The notes under the pieces are model-generated. The model saw only the letters and a program-made list of their open reading frames with translations. It had not been told where the DNA came from and did no database searches. A stretch of DNA of 64,000 nucleotides from Megalobrama amblycephala (Eukaryota; Chordata; Actinopteri; Cypriniformes; Xenocyprididae): assembly GCF_018812025.1 (NCBI RefSeq), contig NC_063054.1, positions 6,250,582 to 6,314,581 of the forward strand, read 5' to 3'. This document shows positions 61,242 to 64,000 of this stretch, piece after piece; within the stretch, counting starts at the first letter, position 1; each line of letters opens with the position of its first letter. Made by a program: the position numbers and the translations under genes.

Positions 61242-61770
61242 TCTCTAAAACCTCTCTATCTTCATGGGAAAGATTATGGAGTGGTTGCTCATCCACGTTA
61301 TGAAAATAATGGATGCAGAAGTTTCGGGTCACTGGATACCTGAACAGATGAATATGATACCTGAGGGTGAAAGAGCACCTATAATATCTATCATGGAGAA
61401 TATAAAAGCAAATTAAATTTATTTATTGTCTTTATTTATGGAGAGAAAAAGTTGTTGAGCAGAAAAAGTTTATTTACCAGGAAGCCTATTGGTAAATATA
61501 AATAAACACATGTACAGGCTGAAATGAACCCATACTTCCTGTTTCAACTGCATGTGGAATGCGGTTCTCTTTCTCTGTGTGACTTCATGCTTCATCAGTT
61601 TTGTTTTCTGCGTTCCCTTGCAAATATATGCATGACTGAATCATGTCATAGCAAGTCAGTTCATTGTGAAAGAGCCTAACCACCTAAATCTCAAAACTGT
61701 GTACACAGTCACATGACTGAAGACAGTCATTTGGAGAGAAGCTGAAGCAGGCTAAACTGAGGAAATAAAA
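61242..61770 (+). other. Probable ptger2 3' UTR with polyadenylation signals
   Basis: Non-coding sequence following the receptor stop codon, without an obvious repeat. AATAAA hexamers occur at 61501-61506 and 61764-61769; either could end the transcript. The assignment as UTR is inference from position. Confidence 0.4.
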
Positions 61771-61961
61771 GTTTGTTTTGGATCAGTCATGTTCTGAGGT
61801 ATTCTGTTATGTTTGAATTGGTATTGCTAGACACTAATATGACCTAAAAGTCCCAAACAAATTGTTTACAATTATTTTTTAAGATCTGAATACAAGTTCT
61901 TTAATGGTAGTTATTGATAATGAGAATCTTGATAAAGAGAAAATCAAATGCTAATGTGTTG

Positions 61962-62204
61962 AAGGGTTCATTCACAATAAATGAAAGTTCTATCATTGTT
62001 TACTCAACCTCATGTTGTTACAAAACTTCTATGGAACAAAAGAAGACATTCTGAGAAACGTCAGGGTTTTTTGTCAACGGGCTCTAATGATGTTCAGCGT
62101 TCTTCAAATATTCTTTTGTATTCTGCAGAAGAAAGACAGGTTTGTAATGTCATGAGGTGAAGAGTGATGACAGAATTATCATTTTTAGATGTACTATCCC
62201 TTTA
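61962..62204. mobile_element. Short Angel-like element
   Basis: GAAGGGTTCATTCACAATAA to ATGTACTATCCCTTTAAG with TACTCAACCTCATGTTGTTAC / GTAATGTCATGAGG arms; about 240 bp. Confidence 0.55.
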
Positions 62205-64000
62205 AGAGCATTCTAGCGATCATCTCTGTGTGATCTTAAAGTGAAAAAGTAGCTGTAATTTTTATCAGCAGGACACAGGCATGTTCAGTCTGTGTCTTGA
62301 GCAACTCTTTTTTACACTCTTCATGACCTTTCATCTAATGATCTTGCAACTGTGACTCAAGGTCGAGTCTAGCAGAGACAGTTTTTATTTCAGGTCATTA
62401 TGTGTCAGCAGACATGACCATTCTCAATATCACTTAACAAATGTAAGACATTATATGGCATAGTGATCATTTGTTTCCATCAGCTCACTCTTTCCTGTGG
62501 TTTTGGTTTTACAGCCCCAAATGCAGAACTTCGTATTCAACTCGAGAACTATGACAGAAATGTCCTTTGTAAAAGCATTTTCTTGTTTATGAGAATTAAT
62601 TCCATTACAGTGACAGAATCAACCTTGAACATCTGAAATGCACACTTTATAGCAACTGTTTTATATTTTAGATTGAATACTGTCCTGGGAAAACCAGAGG
62701 CTGCTAAAGCGGTTGCGCTGTTTCCCACAATAAACACCAGCTTTTGTGTAAAACACATGTGTTTTTAGTTGCAGGTCATTTCCTTAAGAATCTACATGTT
62801 GTTTTTTTAATCTTTAACTGCATTGCAAATAGTGACTCTCAGGCTAATAAAAAAAGAATGGATGTCCTGTTGCATGCACAGAAACTCTTACAAGGTCCGT
62901 GTGTTCATTTAATATGCTCCTTTAATTGGACATTTGGAGAAGAGGAGAGAAAGGGATCCTTATAAGGCAAGACTGCAGGGAAACATTTATCTGTCAATCT
63001 GGCCGTATATTACAGTCTATTGTGTGGTCGCTGTGATGTAGTCTGCACAGGACCTCTCAGAGATGTTATTTCTTTGATAAAGTCAAAGTATTCCAGAAAT
63101 CAGAGCTTGTTTATCCAGCGTTTGTGGCAGTTTGTCACAGGTGGATTATGGGCACCTGATCTGAGGAGACTATCTGTTCTGTGTATTTTCTTTTGTTGAA
63201 TTTGTGCTGGTAATAGCTGTATATTTATATCTTCTTCGCTGCAGGATAAAGCATACGCTTTTAACCCGAGATCCACTTAAGGACTGGAACTTTTTAAAAT
63301 TAATCTTCTTCTATATTTTGTGGGTTATCCACTTGTGCAACCAGCAAGAAGTAAATCAATCAGTTATTTTTTTTTCTTCTTTTTGGTGCTATATGGCACA
63401 GCTGACACTCACATAATAATAGTAATAAATAATAATACCTAATAATACCTATTTATCTGCACCTTTCAAGGCACTCAAGGACACAGATGTGACATGCTGA
63501 TGTAGGGAATGCAGGTTTGCATCTGGTTTGAAACCATGCTCTTGCTTTGTCCTTTCAAATCCAAATTACGCATACAAACTGCATACAAAAATTCTAATGC
63601 TGTCCTTTCAAGTCACCAACTTTAGTGAAATATTCGCAACAAAGTGTTTCGACACTGCTAATACAAAAGTCCTGATAAATGAAAACAAAATCAAGGTGAA
63701 AAAAATACTTAAAAAAAAAAAAAAATTATGGAGAAACCAAACGTCATAACAAAATAAAAAAATAAAAAATAACAACCTAACTTTTACAGAGGGGGAAAAA
63801 ACTGAATTAAAAAAAAGAAAAGAAAGTTATTGTCTCCGAAAAGAAAGAATGGACTATGAACCGCCTAAACTAGTCGTCAGGAATTCCAGTCTCAATTCCA
63901 TGACCTGCATATGTAACATGGTAACACATTTGAATAATGCCCACCTATGGTCTTCGGTGGCTTCCCACAAACAAGGTCTACTTTGACTCTCAAACACTGT
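62205..64000. other. Unclassified intergenic DNA at right edge
   Basis: No exon of a further gene can be supported. Contains an A-rich stretch at 63700-63830. Confidence 0.35.

Overview
The window looks like vertebrate, and specifically teleost, nuclear DNA, most likely from a cyprinid-type fish. Genes are split by AT-rich introns with GT/AG borders. The spacer DNA is packed with short inverted-repeat DNA transposons of the kinds typical of carp and zebrafish relatives, including TTAA-flanked elements, hAT-like and Harbinger-like MITEs, and Tc1-like elements. No bacterial operon, CRISPR array or rRNA is present. All calls come from reading the sequence; no database search was run.

Two protein genes are well supported. 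(1) A nidogen gene on the minus strand (nid2-like) has 18 coding exons from the ATG at 55517 down to the stop at 36946. The exons join with consistent phases into an ORF of 1183 residues: signal peptide, NIDO domain, EGF, G2 beta-barrel, three EGFs, two thyroglobulin type-1 domains and a YWTD beta-propeller. (2) A prostanoid GPCR on the plus strand (ptger2/EP2-like) has two coding exons (58476-59270 and 60948-61241) encoding 362 residues, split at the end of TM6. The two genes are divergent, about 3 kb apart. NID2 and PTGER2 are also neighbours in mammals (with PTGDR), so the linkage looks ancestral.

Layout: 1-36.9 kb is intergenic, with no host coding exon that I can recognise. It consists of mobile-element copies and unclassified DNA. 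Highlights are a 1.3-kb TTAA-flanked element carrying divergent THAP-like and P2X7-tail-like first exons (7.0-8.4 kb), a Harbinger-like MITE with its empty site preserved in an inverted paralogous copy (1.8 kb versus 22.2 kb), a stack of elements inside a TTA-flanked element (26.3-28.1 kb), repeated LTR-like blocks (24.8, 25.5 and 27.7 kb), and a decayed Tc1 transposase (33.5-34.9 kb). 36.9-55.5 kb is nid2, whose introns hold a three-deep nest of TTAA elements (41.3-43.5 kb), a hAT-like element with a clean 8-bp duplication (38.3-39.4 kb) and a tandem duplication around a second Harbinger-like MITE (44.3-45.8 kb). 55.5-58.4 kb is the intergenic or promoter interval, with a long palindromic TTAA element. 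58.4-61.8 kb is the EP2-like gene and its 3' UTR. 61.8-64 kb shows one small TTAA element and otherwise nothing recognisable.

The genes do not form a pathway with each other: one product is a basement-membrane linker, the other a PGE2-type receptor. The most interesting coding observation is that the EP2-like receptor has Leu where prostanoid receptors normally carry the TM7 arginine that contacts the prostaglandin carboxylate, and has ERW instead of ERY at the end of TM3. No clear new multi-gene system was found. The main novelty is in transposon architecture.
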